A stretch of DNA of 46,138 nt, from assembly GCA_015499985.1 (NCBI GenBank), contig JAAAUF010000237.1, forward strand, positions 1 through 46,138. The letters run 5' to 3'. The notes beneath the pieces were generated by a model that was not told the origin of the DNA, did no database searches, and saw nothing but the letters and a program-made list of their open reading frames with translations. Source of the stretch: Haplosporangium gracile. Its lineage: Eukaryota > Mortierellomycota > Mortierellomycetes > Mortierellales > Mortierellaceae. The position numbers were made by a program, and so were the translations under genes. Position 1 is the stretch's first letter; every line of letters begins with the position of its first letter. Of the stretch, positions 11,901 to 25,400 are shown piece by piece.

Positions 11901-14900
11901 GATGATTTTACAACCACGAACAGCGGCGTTGGTTCGTTGGCACGCCCCGACTGAAGGTCAAGCGGAACGGTAAGAGAATGGCTCGAAGAAACAGAGATAG
12001 ATCGCGTGGCGGCAGGCCGATCGCGAACTGGCCAGAATGACGTCCTGTTAGCCACAGCAGCCCACTGAATCGAGCTCTCAAAGACATTACGGCTGAGAGG
12101 CGGCTTGACGTTCTCTCGCAAGTGAAGCTCGTTGACCTCTCCAACGTCTGAGCGCATGAAAGGTCGGATGATAGGGTAAATCATGCACCAGATGTCCGCC
12201 ACTGGCAGGCGTTGAGATGTCGATGCAATAAATCCAATAGCACCATAGCGGATCCAGAGGTTTGGGTGGCAAAGTAAAGGCGCTACAACTCCAACGAGAT
12301 CCCAAATGGCCATTTTCTGGAACAGGCCCAAATCGCACAGACTGGCCAGAGACTTGAGCACCTTCTCCACCACGAATTCTTCCGAGTCTAATTAGAGTGA
12401 TAAGGCGATATTTTAGTACTCCGGTAATGCACTTGTTCAAGGATGTGAGGGATAGCACAACGGTTGAACATCGGGCCTTACCAGTCAGAGCTTGGACCAT
12501 AAGCGGCAAGATGTATTCTTCAAGACTTCGGCCTCCCACAAATATACCAACGCCGACAATGCTCTCGAAGAACGCGCTATTTGAAATATAGGGTGAAGAA
12601 AGGATGAATATGGAGCGAGCAGCACAAGTAAATTCAGTCAGTACCAGCAAGTTTTGTACCTGCGAAGCATCCAGTCACGCCCATTGAGATATGTGATCAT
12701 GTGAGAGAGAAGTACGTCGTCTACTCGTTGCTTGCCCAAGAAGATGCAGAGCGAAGTCATGTCTGAAAGCAGAGCTCGCTTGACGCTGCTGTCTGGGTCG
12801 ACCAACAGGATCCGAATCTGGTCTTCGATGGTTGCCTGGAGGTCAGAGAGCGCTGAATCATAAGTCGCCTAGAGTGAAAGCACATCCTGATGTTAGTACA
12901 GGTCATTTTAATCAAGGACTTATCGTCAAATAAACCAACCTCTTGCATAGGAGGCGACCTACTTCATACGGAGACCCTTCGGCGTCGCCATCTCCTTCGT
13001 TTCCAGCAAACGCTCCTTCGTTTTTAAGCAGCTATAAGAGCGAGATCAACAATGAGTTAGATCGACGCAAAAATACGACAGCTTACCGTCCTTCGAGAAC
13101 AAAAATCTTGTCAGCACTAGCTTACCTGCGCGAGCTCGAGGTAACGCATGGCAGTCTGGGCAAACTGGGCGATGCATCCTGCATAGGCCGATCTGACAAG
13201 CACCTCCTTGTCTAGAGGAAACGACTGTAATGCCGGAAGAATATATTCCGGAAATATCGTGACATTAATCACATCCAGCGTCTCAACCTCATCAAGCTGC
13301 GCGGTAAAAGTACAGCACAGAGAGCATGGTTAGATATCTACGCGAATGACCATCTTAGAAGCTTGAACATCTAAGAAGGTTCTGTTTCGGGAACACAGAG
13401 GACTTACCATTTTGGCAAGAGTCTTCACAGCATGTGCTTTCACTCGGGCCACATCGTCGCTCAAGCAAGATACGATGTATGGGACGAGTCGATCCAGCTT
13501 GATGTCATCTGCCACGTGTCTACCGATAGACAGCAGCATATCCAGAGCATTCATCCTGGAAGAGGGGTAAGCCGTGTTTCTCATTGAAGAGCACAGAAGG
13601 GAGAGGAAGATGAGTGCTCCCTCGTCTAAACAGAACGAGGATCGACGAGGTCGTAGTTAGATTTCATGCTTCATACTGATGTAATATTCCCCTACGTTTT
13701 GATGTTCCATCTTGCTGTAGTGGTTCATACTTGGGGTATGTTGTGAGTCTTCTTTGCTGATAGCCTGCTTGTCCGCTACGGTCAATGTCGTCTATGAGTG
13801 AAAGTGGACAATGACGATAGATTAGAATGATTATTCATCTCTGCAACTGTACCTTAGCACATCTAGTCAAGTTTGTTCTTACCAGTCCCTTGGATAGCGC
13901 GTCGACAGAACCTTCTAACAGTATCAAGTATATTCATATGTCAGAGAACGCGTCAACAATGATGTCAAGCGTATTCTATAATCTCGCGATGGAAGAAGTG
14001 CCCTTACCGGCTTCGGGGCTACTCGCCTCAGAAGACCGCTGTGGGTTCAAACCCAGGAAGAACATAATCTTGTCGAAGTCGTGATGGATACGCTCAATCT
14101 TTTCGTCCGCATCAGTCTTAGGCCGGCGTGTTTGAGGTTCCTGAATGCTGGGAAAGATTGCGCTCTCAATAGCACCAGAGTTGGATGATTCCCCTGCAGA
14201 TTCGGTTACCGAGTGAATGTATTGGTGAAGAAATGTGTAAAAGTACTTCGGGAATGCGCGGTCCCTCCTATTGAGTCGACGCAATGACAAAGTATGTAAG
14301 CGCTGCAGTTCACTTCAAGTTCCCTGTTTTCTGTTTGCAAGCGTGTCTGTTTACCATTCCGTCAAATACTGGTCTGCACTGTATCTCTTTGAAGGGTCCA
14401 GTTGAATCATGTGTCGGATCAAAGCCTAGAAGGACAATAAACAAATATTAACGCCATTGCAAACAGATATCCACATGCGCAGCGTTAAAAGTCGAACCCT
14501 CGTAGTACCTTGATATGGTCGTCCTCGATCTTGTTGATGTAAGGCGTCGGATCGTACTCACCACTGCGGTATTTGAACATTTGCGAGAGTGAGAAAATCG
14601 GTGTGCCCTCCGAGAACAGCTCCGCAATGACACATCTACACATACAAAGGGAGAAAAGCCGTCAGCTCTGCTCCTTCGTCTCATCGCTGTCCTTATAGTG
14701 TGGATGTTCATGTTTTTAGTGAACATACCCGATAGAAAAGACGTCCATGGCTATTGTTAGTCCTGTAAAAATGTTGTCTGGATCCTCTGCCAGTTTTTGT
14801 TTTTCAGTGTCGACTCCTGGCTTGTAAAATCTCTCTGGTGCGAGGTAGCATGTTCTCCTCGAAGAGGTGTCAAAAAAGAATGAAAAGTCCGCGGGGTTGT

Positions 14901-15913
14901 CCTACACGTTTATGAGTCAACATGTCAGTGGCGTGGTAAATGCAACTGCCGGCGATATTGCATAACATAGGTTGAACTTGTTCTCACCTCGGGCAGGAAA
15001 GTTGGCTTATATCCAGCAAAGTCACTCAAGTAAACCCAGTTCCATGAAGTCATTAGGCAGTTTTCCGTCTTGATATCGCCATGGTAAACCTACAACAGAC
15101 AAGCGCATCCTGAGGTGAGTGGAGGATCGATGTAAGCGTAGCTCGTCTACTTATACCAGCGTTAATGGCACATTAATCATCTTACGTTTCTAGCATGCGA
15201 GTCTGCAAGGCCCTTTAGGAGCTGGTAGGTCACCCACTTTTTCTCAATAAGGTTCATAAAAGGTCGAGTACTATTGCAAAAGAAGGAGCAAGGAGAAGCA
15301 CGGTCAGGATCATGCGTGATGATGACACGGTGGTAGACATGGTAGAGGGAGCAGCTCTGTACCTGATGCGGTCGTAAAGACTGCTAAAGAAGTATTGGCG
15401 GATCAAGTATCCAGCTCGATCGGTCTCCAGAACCTTTTGAAACGCAATGGCGTTGGGGACATCGGAGAGGATGTCGCGTTCCTCTATTGCATGAGTGAAG
15501 AGCAATTGACGGTTAAATATCACGCGAGTAGAGTACGCCTTTGTTGTTGATTCAATTGGCGCATTCGTGCAAGTAGGTCTACCATTGAGTTTTCTGGCTA
15601 TCCGCTTGAGAGAATATCCTGATTCAGGCTTGACGAATATCTTGACCACAACTGTTCCTTCTCTCTGGCGGCCTCTGATAGTCTTCATGAACCTGGCGCT
15701 CCCTAGACTATCGTAGGTAGACGGACAAAAGTCAGGCATGTTAGAGTAAACTTCAATGGTACTAATGATACGAGCAATGGAAGAAGGCGCATAGCAATAA
15801 TGAAGAGGGTCTGCTTGCCTTTTGCCATAGTGAATATCTCCTAGTTCGCTCACGTAGGAGTCTATGCCTGCAGTCGCGGCAGATGGCGTGACGGTTGAGA
15901 CCGAGTTTCCCAT
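8910..15913 (-). CDS. VPS15: Vps15, regulatory pseudokinase-like subunit of the class III PI3-kinase complex
   Basis: 24 exons: 15913-15819, 15707-15583, 15483-15363, 15270-15186, 15089-14988, 14901-14729, 14635-14509, 14425-14355, 14267-14008, 13914-13883, 13791-13731, 13625-13408, 13296-13126, 13031-12963, 12868-12660, 12576-12482, 12387-11898, 11816-11660, 11558-11454, 11354-10358, 10252-10067, 9984-9880, 9795-9243, 9126-8910; about 1607 aa (human 1358, yeast 1454). The start MGNS fits N-myristoylation. The kinase domain has lysine K54 (VVVKIF), HGDIKTEN at 145-152 in place of HRD, and DFA at 165-167 in place of DFG, all Vps15 traits. HEAT-like helices follow ([19 protein letters not shown]), then an extended Ser/Thr-rich linker and C-terminal WD40 blades ([26 protein letters not shown]). 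It scaffolds Vps34 with Beclin/Atg6 on endosomal and autophagic membranes. Intron 1 appears to be GC-AG. The end of exon 14 (donor at 12962) is the least certain join. Confidence 0.95.
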
Positions 15914-16498
15914 GGTAGTAACGAGGCGAGTTCAGGTAGGTCGAATGAGGTTCCTGGTCAATGGAATCTTATTGCCATACAAGACTTTTTTGTTGCGGTT
16001 TGTAATGGGAGTGAAGATATGCTGTTTCAAAAGTACAAAGAGAGTAACGTTGAGGTGTACGAAATGTGCGAAGTGGAGAAAGGAATGAAAAAGGTGCTGA
16101 ACTTGGCAGAGCGGACAGCAAGCACAGTGTGGCAAGGCGAACCCTTTTTGAGTTTTTGGACGAGTCACGTGTGATCTTCAACAGGTACTTGAGCATTACT
16201 ACAAACATAAGTCCATCATCTTTTGTTCTTTTCCATCCCTTAGTTCACTCCTCCCATCGCTCTTCTTTTTCTTTTTTCTTTTTTCTTTTTTCGTTTTTGT
16301 CACGGCTGGACACATACACACATACACAGACAAGCAGGTTCAACAAACAAACATACCCTGAACCCGACTTGTACCCAAGTTCACTTTCCAGTCAAATTTT
16401 TTACACTTTTTTGGGAGCAACACACACAACAACTCTCGCCCATCCAACCTTAGCCATCAGAGCAACCAACCAGGAACAACTGCTACTGCAGTCGTAGG
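15914..16498. promoter_or_regulatory. Divergent intergenic region Vps15 / dynein heavy chain
   Basis: 585 bp between divergent start codons. It contains a long pyrimidine tract of TTTTC repeats at about 16259-16300 and a C/A-rich stretch (ACATACACACATACACAGAC) followed by CAACAAACAAACATACC before the dynein start. Such CT and CA tracts recur before most genes of this window. No clear TATA box was found. Confidence 0.45.
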
Positions 16499-19400
16499 AT
16501 GTTGCAAATGGACGAGGACCTTGGTCTTCAGAGTACCGATGTCGGTGTCAGCGCAGACGTCGCGGTTGACATCGACGTCATGAAGATTTATCTCGAGAAG
16601 CTGCTGGTTCTTCTCCTCGGAGCAGACCAGTCTGACCTCAACGCCTCCCTCTTCTCTTTCCCTGACTCGACCGAGCGCCTCCGCCGGTTTGCCATCGATG
16701 CCCAAACCCCCGCCCTCTATATTCTCAAGGAGACTGACTCGAACGATGGCTGTAAGTCTTTTCTCTTCTATCATGGGGCGCATGCCAATGTTTTGATATG
16801 TGGTTGACCGAAGAAGAGGGCATGCTGCTTTCTTTAAGAAGGACGGAGTAAATGTTGTTGTGTAGCTTATTCAGGGACAAATGGGACACAGACAACGAGA
16901 CAGATGGCTATCTCATGACCCTTGAGAATTGCTTCCCCTTGATATGATACATCCCAACACCCCAACACAGGAACAACTCACACCAAGACAAATACAAACA
17001 AAATGCCAATGCAAACAAATACTTTTTAAGAACAACGCTAGTCAAAGCAACCGCTGACATGTGCTCTTTTATATATCTCCCTCCTCCTTGCACGCATGCC
17101 ACACGCACACAAACACATTTGATTATCAAAAGCAAACGCCTCGCAAGTGTTCTCATACTCTGTCAGCCATGAACTGACATATCACGCCAATCATGTCGGC
17201 TCAATCGCCTTAATTAAGCGTGGACCAACCATCGATACCTCTCGCCCTCTGCAAACCCAGGTCCAATTCATCAACCTACCTGGTCCTGCCGCCAACGAGT
17301 CTGGTCTTGGTTTGGCCAGTCCCTATGAGGCCCTTCACTCTTACATCCACTATGCCGTCAGTCCCTATTTTAATGCGTACGTGAGCACAAAGTCTGGATC
17401 CGAAGGTGGAATCTCGAGCAAGCGGCCTGATGATAAGGATGGCAAGATGGGTAAGCTAATCACCTAGTTGGCTTTTATTTAGTGGTCTGATTGTGAAGAA
17501 TGTTGGGCATTAATTGGACTCACATCTGTCATCGTTATCTTAGGTATCCCCATGGCCAAGAAGAAGATTGCCGAACTCGAGCTCTCTCTTTTGCATCTGC
17601 AACAGAACGTAGAAATCCCTGAGATCTCTTTGAACATCCACCCTGTCATGCAGCGTGCAATCGATGAGGTATGAGCACTCTTATTTTATATTCCTATTTC
17701 ATGCTCAGTTTTTCCTGGCGTATTTGCTCACGTACTCACTGAAATCAACGCATAACATTCTTCCATTGTAGTGCCGCGAGGAAGGTCGCCGAGTGACAGT
17801 CGATGCACTGGACTCGTCGTACTTTTCAGATTCAACCTTCTTGAATAAGTTGCAGGGAGATGTCAACGGATGGATCAAGGAGATTCAAAAAGTCACTAAA
17901 CTCTCGAGAGATCCCGCTTCGGGAACAGCAATCCAGGAGATTAACTTTTGGCTGAGCATGGAGCGTGCCCTGGAGAAGATCGATGAACAGCTGAAGAGCG
18001 ATCAAATTGGTGAGTGAGAGCACATTTTATATTTTTATTGAGACAGTTGTATGAGTGCACGAGCACAGCCGATATCGTGTCAGCATACTCAACCTAACCA
18101 TTCCGTATCTTCTATCATACAGTTCTTACCCTGGACATTCTCAAGCATGCTAAGCGTTTCCACGCAACAGTCAGTTTCATCGCCGACACTGGACTCAAGG
18201 AGGGCACAGAGAAGGGTAGGTGTTTTTATTCAAGTATGCAGATGTCTCCGTGGCATTTTGAAAGAGATTGCCGTTTTCATCCACTAACATGCTATATGTG
18301 AAATTTTCGCTTTGCAGTGCACAAGTACAACCAGCTCATGAAGGACTTTCCCCTGAACGAATTGTTGTCGGCAACCGACGCCATCAAGGTCCGCGACTCG
18401 TTGCTCCTCATCTTTGGACACCTTAACAAGAAGCTTAAGCTCTCGTAAGTATCTATCACACTCTCCTAGAGCCCCTTCAGGCATTCATTCCATTATAGTC
18501 GTTTCATCTCCTAACAGATATCCTTTACTCCTTTACATTAGGCCTTACCCCATCCGCCGAGCATTGCCTTTGGTGGAAGCCATTTCAAGAGATCTAAACG
18601 AACAGTTGTTAAGAGTTCTCGGAAGCAGACGTCTGATGTACATGGACTATGACGACTTTGACAAGGCGACCGCAGGAGCAGTGGAGGTCTTCAAGACCTG
18701 GGACGACCTCATCAAAGATTTCACATATGTTGCTCGTGATGTTATCCACAGGCGCTCGGAAAAGTTCCTTCCCATCAAGATCAATCCCGCTCACGCCAAA
18801 CTTCAGGAGCGTGTCGGCTTTGTTCGCAACTTCAGGAAGCAGCACGAACAGCTTCACCAAACCATCCTCAAGGTCATGACCAAGCCCAGCGGCCTTTCGG
18901 CATCTAGAGCTGCCTTGGAGATTGATGAGTCGGAGAGCGTCAGTCTCAGCGATGTCAACGCTGTCGAGGAGGTCAAGCTCGCTTACGAGAGTGTCAAGAA
19001 CGTTGATGTCCTGGACGTCTCTCATGAGGGAACAGAGATCTGGGTGACTGCAGAGGTCTCCTACAACGAGCGTGTCTCCAGAGTCGAGAACCAGATCATT
19101 GCTCGCCTCCGCGACAGACTCGGAATCGCCAAAAACGCCAACGAGATGTTCCGTGTGTTCTCCAAGTTCAACGCACTGTTCGTTCGTCCCAAGATTCGTG
19201 GCGCCATTCAGGAGTACCAGACGCAGTTGATCGATAAGGTCAAGGACGACATCAAGAAGTTACACGACAAGTTTAAGATGCAGTATCGCCACTCCGACGC
19301 CTTCTACATGTCTCAGCTCCGCGATCTCCCTCCTATCTCTGGACATATCATCTGGGCCCGTCAGATCGAGCGCCAACTCTCAACGTACATGAAGCGAGTG

Positions 19401-22400
19401 GAGGATGTTCTCGGCAAGGGTTGGGAACTCTATGCAGAGGGTCAAAAATTGCAGAGCGAGAGCAGCAGTTTCAAGAAGAAGTTGGATACAAGGCCCATCT
19501 ACGAAGCATGGTTCGCCGAGATCACTCGTCGCGAGCTCGCTGTCTCTGGACCTTTGTTTGAAATTACCCGCAATCGTGCCCAGGGTAACGTCCTGCAACT
19601 CGGCGTCAACTTTGATGCGCAGATTATTACGCTCTTCAAGGAGGTCCGCAACCTGTTGTGGCTCAAGTACCAGGTTCCCCACCAAGTCAGCATCATCGCC
19701 AAGGACGCCAAGCGAGTCTACCCCATTGCTGTCAGCCTTATGGAGACCATCCGCACCTACAGCCAGATGGTCAACAAGGTCCAGCGTCACGGAGAGATAG
19801 CAACTCTCGTTGCTGGATACAGGAATGACGCACAGAAGATGGTCTCTAAGGGTGTGAACCTTCGTTGGGAGCATTTCGCCAACACCTACGGCAGCGTCAC
19901 CTCATACATTAACCCTGGAAGTGCTGCTGACGCTCGTGAGAACCGCCATATCGTCTTTGTGCGCGAGTTCGCCTCAGTGGTATCGATCTTCCAGGACAAG
20001 GTGGATTCCCTCATCTCCATCTACGATGACATCATGAAGTTGATCGATGAGCTTCCTGTCTGCCCCTTTGTGCACACGACCTTCTCCAGCATCATTTTGC
20101 GAATTCAAAAGCTGGTAAGTTTTTTCTTTGTTACTTTTCCCAGCATGACCTCCCATTGAAAAAGATTATGTCCGCTTACTCTTTTTACGATTAATGCTCG
20201 ATGACCATAGATCGACCGCCTTAATTTGGAATCCTATTCGAACTTGGATCAATGGGTCGCGCAACTGGACGCCAAGGTGGAAGCTTTGCTTGTCGGTCGC
20301 CTGCAGCAGGCTATCAAGGCCTGGATGATCGAATACCAGCGCGATGACCATGAGGAAGGTTTGGTTGACATTCGCGATTCTGCCGCTCACGGAAAGAACA
20401 AGAAGCGTCGCACCAACCGTGAGGCTGAGAGGGCTACTGCATTGACCAAAGCAAACGAGATCAAGCCTGCCTTCAAGGTTCTTATCCACGAGATTCGCAT
20501 CAGAAACCAGGTCATGTACCTCGACCCTCCAGTTGAGCAGGCCCGTGTCAGCTGGTACAGCCAGCTCCATGAGTGGCTCTCTGTCGTCTGCACCTTGACC
20601 AGAATCCAGAGTTCCAGATACGAGATCGATTTGGCCGTCCAGGACAACGTCGGAGATCTAACTTACTCTGACTTGGTAAGTGACCGTTCCCCCCTGAATC
20701 GTTCAGCTAGTTTCTCTAACGACCTCAGCTTCTTACAGCGCTCGTAATTTTCACTTTTCAACGTTCTATCACTTAATAGCTCACAAAGATCCCTGACGAC
20801 TCTCTCCCCAAGGCTTACGAGGTTATCGAGGCCAAGGTGACCCAAGTCAAAGACTATGTTGATATTTGGCTGCAGTATCAGTCTCTCTGGGATCTCGAGT
20901 CTCAGTACATCTTCACGCTCCTGGGTGACGACTTAGCGAAGTGGCAGCAGCTTTTGTTGGAAATCAAGAAGGCTCGTACCACTTTTGACAACTCGGAGAC
21001 TGAGCAGTCTTTCGGTCCTGTCGTGATTGATTACGAGCAGGTCCAATCTAAGGTCAATGCTAAGTATGATTCATGGCAGCGCGAGGTCTTGAACCGATTC
21101 GGCAACATGCTCGGCACATCCATGAAGGAGTTCCACAGCGCTGTTTCCAAGGCTCGTTACGATTTGGAGTTGCACTCGGTCGACAGCCATTCGACCGGAG
21201 AGGCTGTTACCTTCATCACCTTTGTCCAGGATCTCAAGCGCAAGGTCGCTAAGTGGGAGAACGACGTGGATTTGTTCCGGCAGGGTCAAAAGACTTTGGA
21301 GCGCCAGCGTTACCAGTTCCCCAATGACTGGCTTTATTGTGATCAGATCGACGGAGAGTGGAGTGCCTTCAACGAGATTCTGAGCCGCAAGAACAATGCC
21401 ATTCAGGACCAGATTGGTAAGTAGCTTGCACAATTCGTTTTGCTTGGCTGCACTGAAGTTATCTGCAGAAGACTAAGTTTTGCTAACATGTTCGTTCATT
21501 TGATTCTGGTAGCTGGGCTGCAGATGAAGATTGTGACAGAGGACAAGGCGGTCGAACAAAAGATCTCAGAGATTTTGCTGGACTGGGAGAAGAACAAGCC
21601 TGTTCAGGGTAACATCAAGCCCGATATTGCCACCAACACCCTCAACATCTTTGAAGGCAGAGTCACCAGGGTCAAGGAGGAGTTCGATATGGTCTGCCGC
21701 GCCAAGGAGGCTCTCGATCTTGACCTGTCCACAGATGATCGCCTGGAGCCTGTTCTGGAAGAGCTGCGCGACTTGAAGTCCGTTTGGAGCTCGCTGGCCA
21801 AAATCTGGCAGTCCATCTTTGAGATCAAGGACACCCTCTGGTCTACCGTTGTTCCTCGCAAGATCAGGACCCAGCTCGATACTCTTATGAACTCGACCAA
21901 AGATATGCCCAACCGTATGCGCCAGTATGCCGCCTTCGAATACGTCCAGGAGTCCCTTCGCTTGTACCTGAAGGTAAACCCCCTGTTGACAGACCTCAAG
22001 TCCGAGGCTCTTCGTGAGCGCCACTGGCGTCAGTTGTTCAAGGCCCTTCGCGTTGAGGGTAGATTTACACTGACCGAGATGACCGTTGGTAACATTTGGG
22101 ACCTGGATCTCAAGCGTAACGAGAGTCTTGTCCGCGACATCATCGTTGTTGCCCAGGGAGAGATGGCTTTGGAGGAGTTCTTGAAGCAGGTGCGTGAGAC
22201 TTGGACCAACTATGTCCTCGATTTGGTCAACTACCAGAACAAGTGCCGCCTGATCCGCGGATGGGACGATCTCTTCACTAAGTGCAGCGAGAACCTCAAC
22301 TTTTTGTCCGCCATGAAGCTGTCGCCCTACTACAAGGTCTTCGAAGAGGAGGCTGCTGGCTGGGAGGAGAAGCTGAACCGCATTCACGTTCTTTTTGACG

Positions 22401-25400
22401 TCTGGATTGATGTGCAGCGCCAGTGGGTGTACCTCGAGGGAATCTTCACGGGAAGCCACGATATCAAGCATCTGCTCCCCGTCGAGACGTCGCGTTTCCA
22501 GAACATCAACTCGGAATTCTTGACGGTAATGAAGAAGGTCTACAAGTCGCCCTTTGTCCTCGATGTCCTCAACATTGCCAACATCCAAAAGTCCCTCGAG
22601 AGACTGGCAGATTTGTTAGGTAAAATTCAGAAGGCTTTGGGAGAGTACCTGGAGAGGGAGCGTTCGTCCTTCCCTCGCTTCTACTTCGTTGGAGATGAGG
22701 ACTTGCTGGAGATCATCGGTAACAGCAAGGACGTTGTTCGCATCCAGAAGCACTTCAAGAAGATGTTTGCCGGTATTAGTAGCGTTATCCTGAGCGACGA
22801 TGTGTCATCTGTCCTTGGTATGTCCTCAAAGGAGGGTGAGAATGTCATGTTCAAGACCCCGGTTTCGATCAAGGACAATCCAAGAATCAACGACTGGCTG
22901 ACCCTCGTTGAGAAGGAGATGCGTATGTCCCTTGCCCAGATACTGGCCGAGTCGCTGCAGGAGATGAACTTCTTCTACCTTGCAGAAACCTTGGAACCCA
23001 CTGCCTTCCTCGAGTGGATCGACAAGATTCCCGACCAGCTCGTCGTTTTGACCTCCCAGATTGTGTGGACCACAACCGTCGAGCGCGCCCTGTCGACCAT
23101 GGCCGACACTGGCGATTCGTCCGAGCAACCCATGCAGCGTGCCCTAGATTATGTTCAACGTGCCCTCAACGTCCTGGCCGACACTGTCCTACAGGATCTT
23201 GCACCTATCCAGCGTAAGAAGTGCGAGCATTTGATTACCGACCTTGTCCACCAGCGCGATGTCATCCGCGCCCTCATCCGCAGCCGTGTCTCGTCCCTCA
23301 AGGACTTTGCTTGGTTGTCTCAAATGAGATTTTACTTCAACGCCAGTCACGAGGATCCCTTGCAGTGCTTGACTATCAGCATGGCCAACGCATCCTTCTT
23401 CTATGGCTACGAGTACTTTGGAGTGACCGAGCGTCTCGTTCAGACCCCGCTTACGGATCGCTGTTACCTTACTCTTACGCAGGCTTTGGAGTCCCGCCTG
23501 GGTGGTTCGCCATTCGGTCCTGCCGGTACTGGAAAGACAGAGTCTGTCAAGGCTTTGGGTATCCAGCTTGGCCGATTCGTCCTTGTCTTCTGCTGTGATG
23601 AGAACTTTGATTTCCAGGCCATGGGTCGTATTTTCATTGGTCTCTCTCAGGTCGGCGCATGGGGATGCTTCGACGAGTTCAACCGTCTGGAGGAGAGAAT
23701 TTTGTCTGCCGTTTCCCAGCAGGTTCAAACTATTCAGCTTGGTCTCAAGGAGGCTAAGACGGATCCTAACCATGAGATTGAGTTGGTTGGCAAGAACGTT
23801 CGCGTCAACACCAACACTGGTATTTTTATCACCATGAACCCGGGATATGCTGGACGCTCCAACTTGCCCGACAACCTCAAGAAGCTGTTCCGCAGCATCG
23901 CCATGACTAAGCCCGACAGAGAGCTTATTGCTCAGGTCATGTTGTCGTCCCAAGGATTCCGAACTGCCGAGACACTGGCTTCCAAGGTCATCCCTCTGTT
24001 CAATCTCTGCGACGAGAAGTTGTCTCCTCAGTCGCATTATGACTTTGGTCTGCGTGCCCTTAAGAGTGTCTTGGTCAGTGCCGGTAACATGAAGCGCGAT
24101 CGCCTCCAAGAGCTTCGCTCCAACAACCCTGAGAACATCAAGGCAGAGTTTGAGCGCATCTCAGAGAGTGTTCCTGAGCAGGAGATTCTCATCCAGAGTA
24201 TCCGCGAGACTGTTGTACCCAAGCTGGTCGCCGAGGATATTAGCACCTTGATGGGGTAAGTGGCAGCTTGCACAAGCACTTGTTTGGTACATATTAAGTT
24301 TTCTATGCATGTTTGTTCGTCGTGCTAACTGCAGGTATTTATTGTCATGCTATATAGTCTCCTCAAGGATGTATTCCCAGGAGTTGACTATGTTCCTGTC
24401 AGCTTGCAGCCTTTGCGTGCAGCCATCAAGGACATCTGCACCAAGCGTCGCTTGGTGGTTGGCGACCTCTGGCTCGAGAAGATCCTTCAGCTGTACCAGA
24501 TTCAGCGTATTCATCACGGTTTGATGATGGTTGGTCCTTCTGGAAGCGGCAAGTCCAACGCTTGGCAGGTCTTGCTCAGCGCCTTGGAGGTTGTCGAGGG
24601 TATCGAGGGTCAGTCGTATGTGATTGATCCTAAGGCCATGTCCAAGGAAGCGTTGTATGGTGTTCTCGATCCCACCACTCGTGAGTGGACCGATGGTCTC
24701 TTCACCAACATTCTCCGCAAGATTGTCGACGATGTTCGTGGCGAGAGCGCCAAGCGTCACTGGATCATCTTTGACGGTGATGTCGATCCCGAGTGGGTCG
24801 AGAACTTGAACAGGTATGTTTCTCATCCTCTTATCATATAGATGTCCATAACGCTTTTCAACGAATGTTATCATTTCTGTTCAAGTGTACTAACAGGTGG
24901 TTGATGTTGTTTTCTCTGTGTCTTGTAGTGTCCTTGATGATAACAAGTTGTTGACTTTGCCCAACGGTGAGCGCCTGAGCTTACCACCCAACGTCCGCAT
25001 CATGTTCGAAGTCGACACCTTGAAGTATGCCACCCTTGCAACGGTCAGTCGCTGCGGTATGGTCTGGTACAGTAGCGACGTCATTGATCGCACCATGATC
25101 TTCTCGAACTACTTTGAGACTCTCCGCAATGTGCCTTTGGATGAGGCTGACGAGGAAGTCACTGTCCGTCGTGTCGAGACTGAGGAGAACAGAGCTGCAT
25201 CGCCAATTCTTCTCACTCAGCAGGCCTGTGCTGACGCCCTTGTTCCCCACTTTGCCGAGGACGGACTTATCCTCAGATCCTTGGAGTACGCCGCCACCCT
25301 TGACCATATCATGGACTTCACCGTCATGCGTGTTCTGTCGACGCTCTTCTCGCTTCTCAACAAGAGTGTCCGCAATGTCATCCAGTACAACAACCAGCAC

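Noticed and set aside
15254..15913. A single 219-residue first exon for Vps15
   Set aside because: It inserts 37 and 33 foreign residues into conserved kinase sequence; both are explained by frame-neutral introns.
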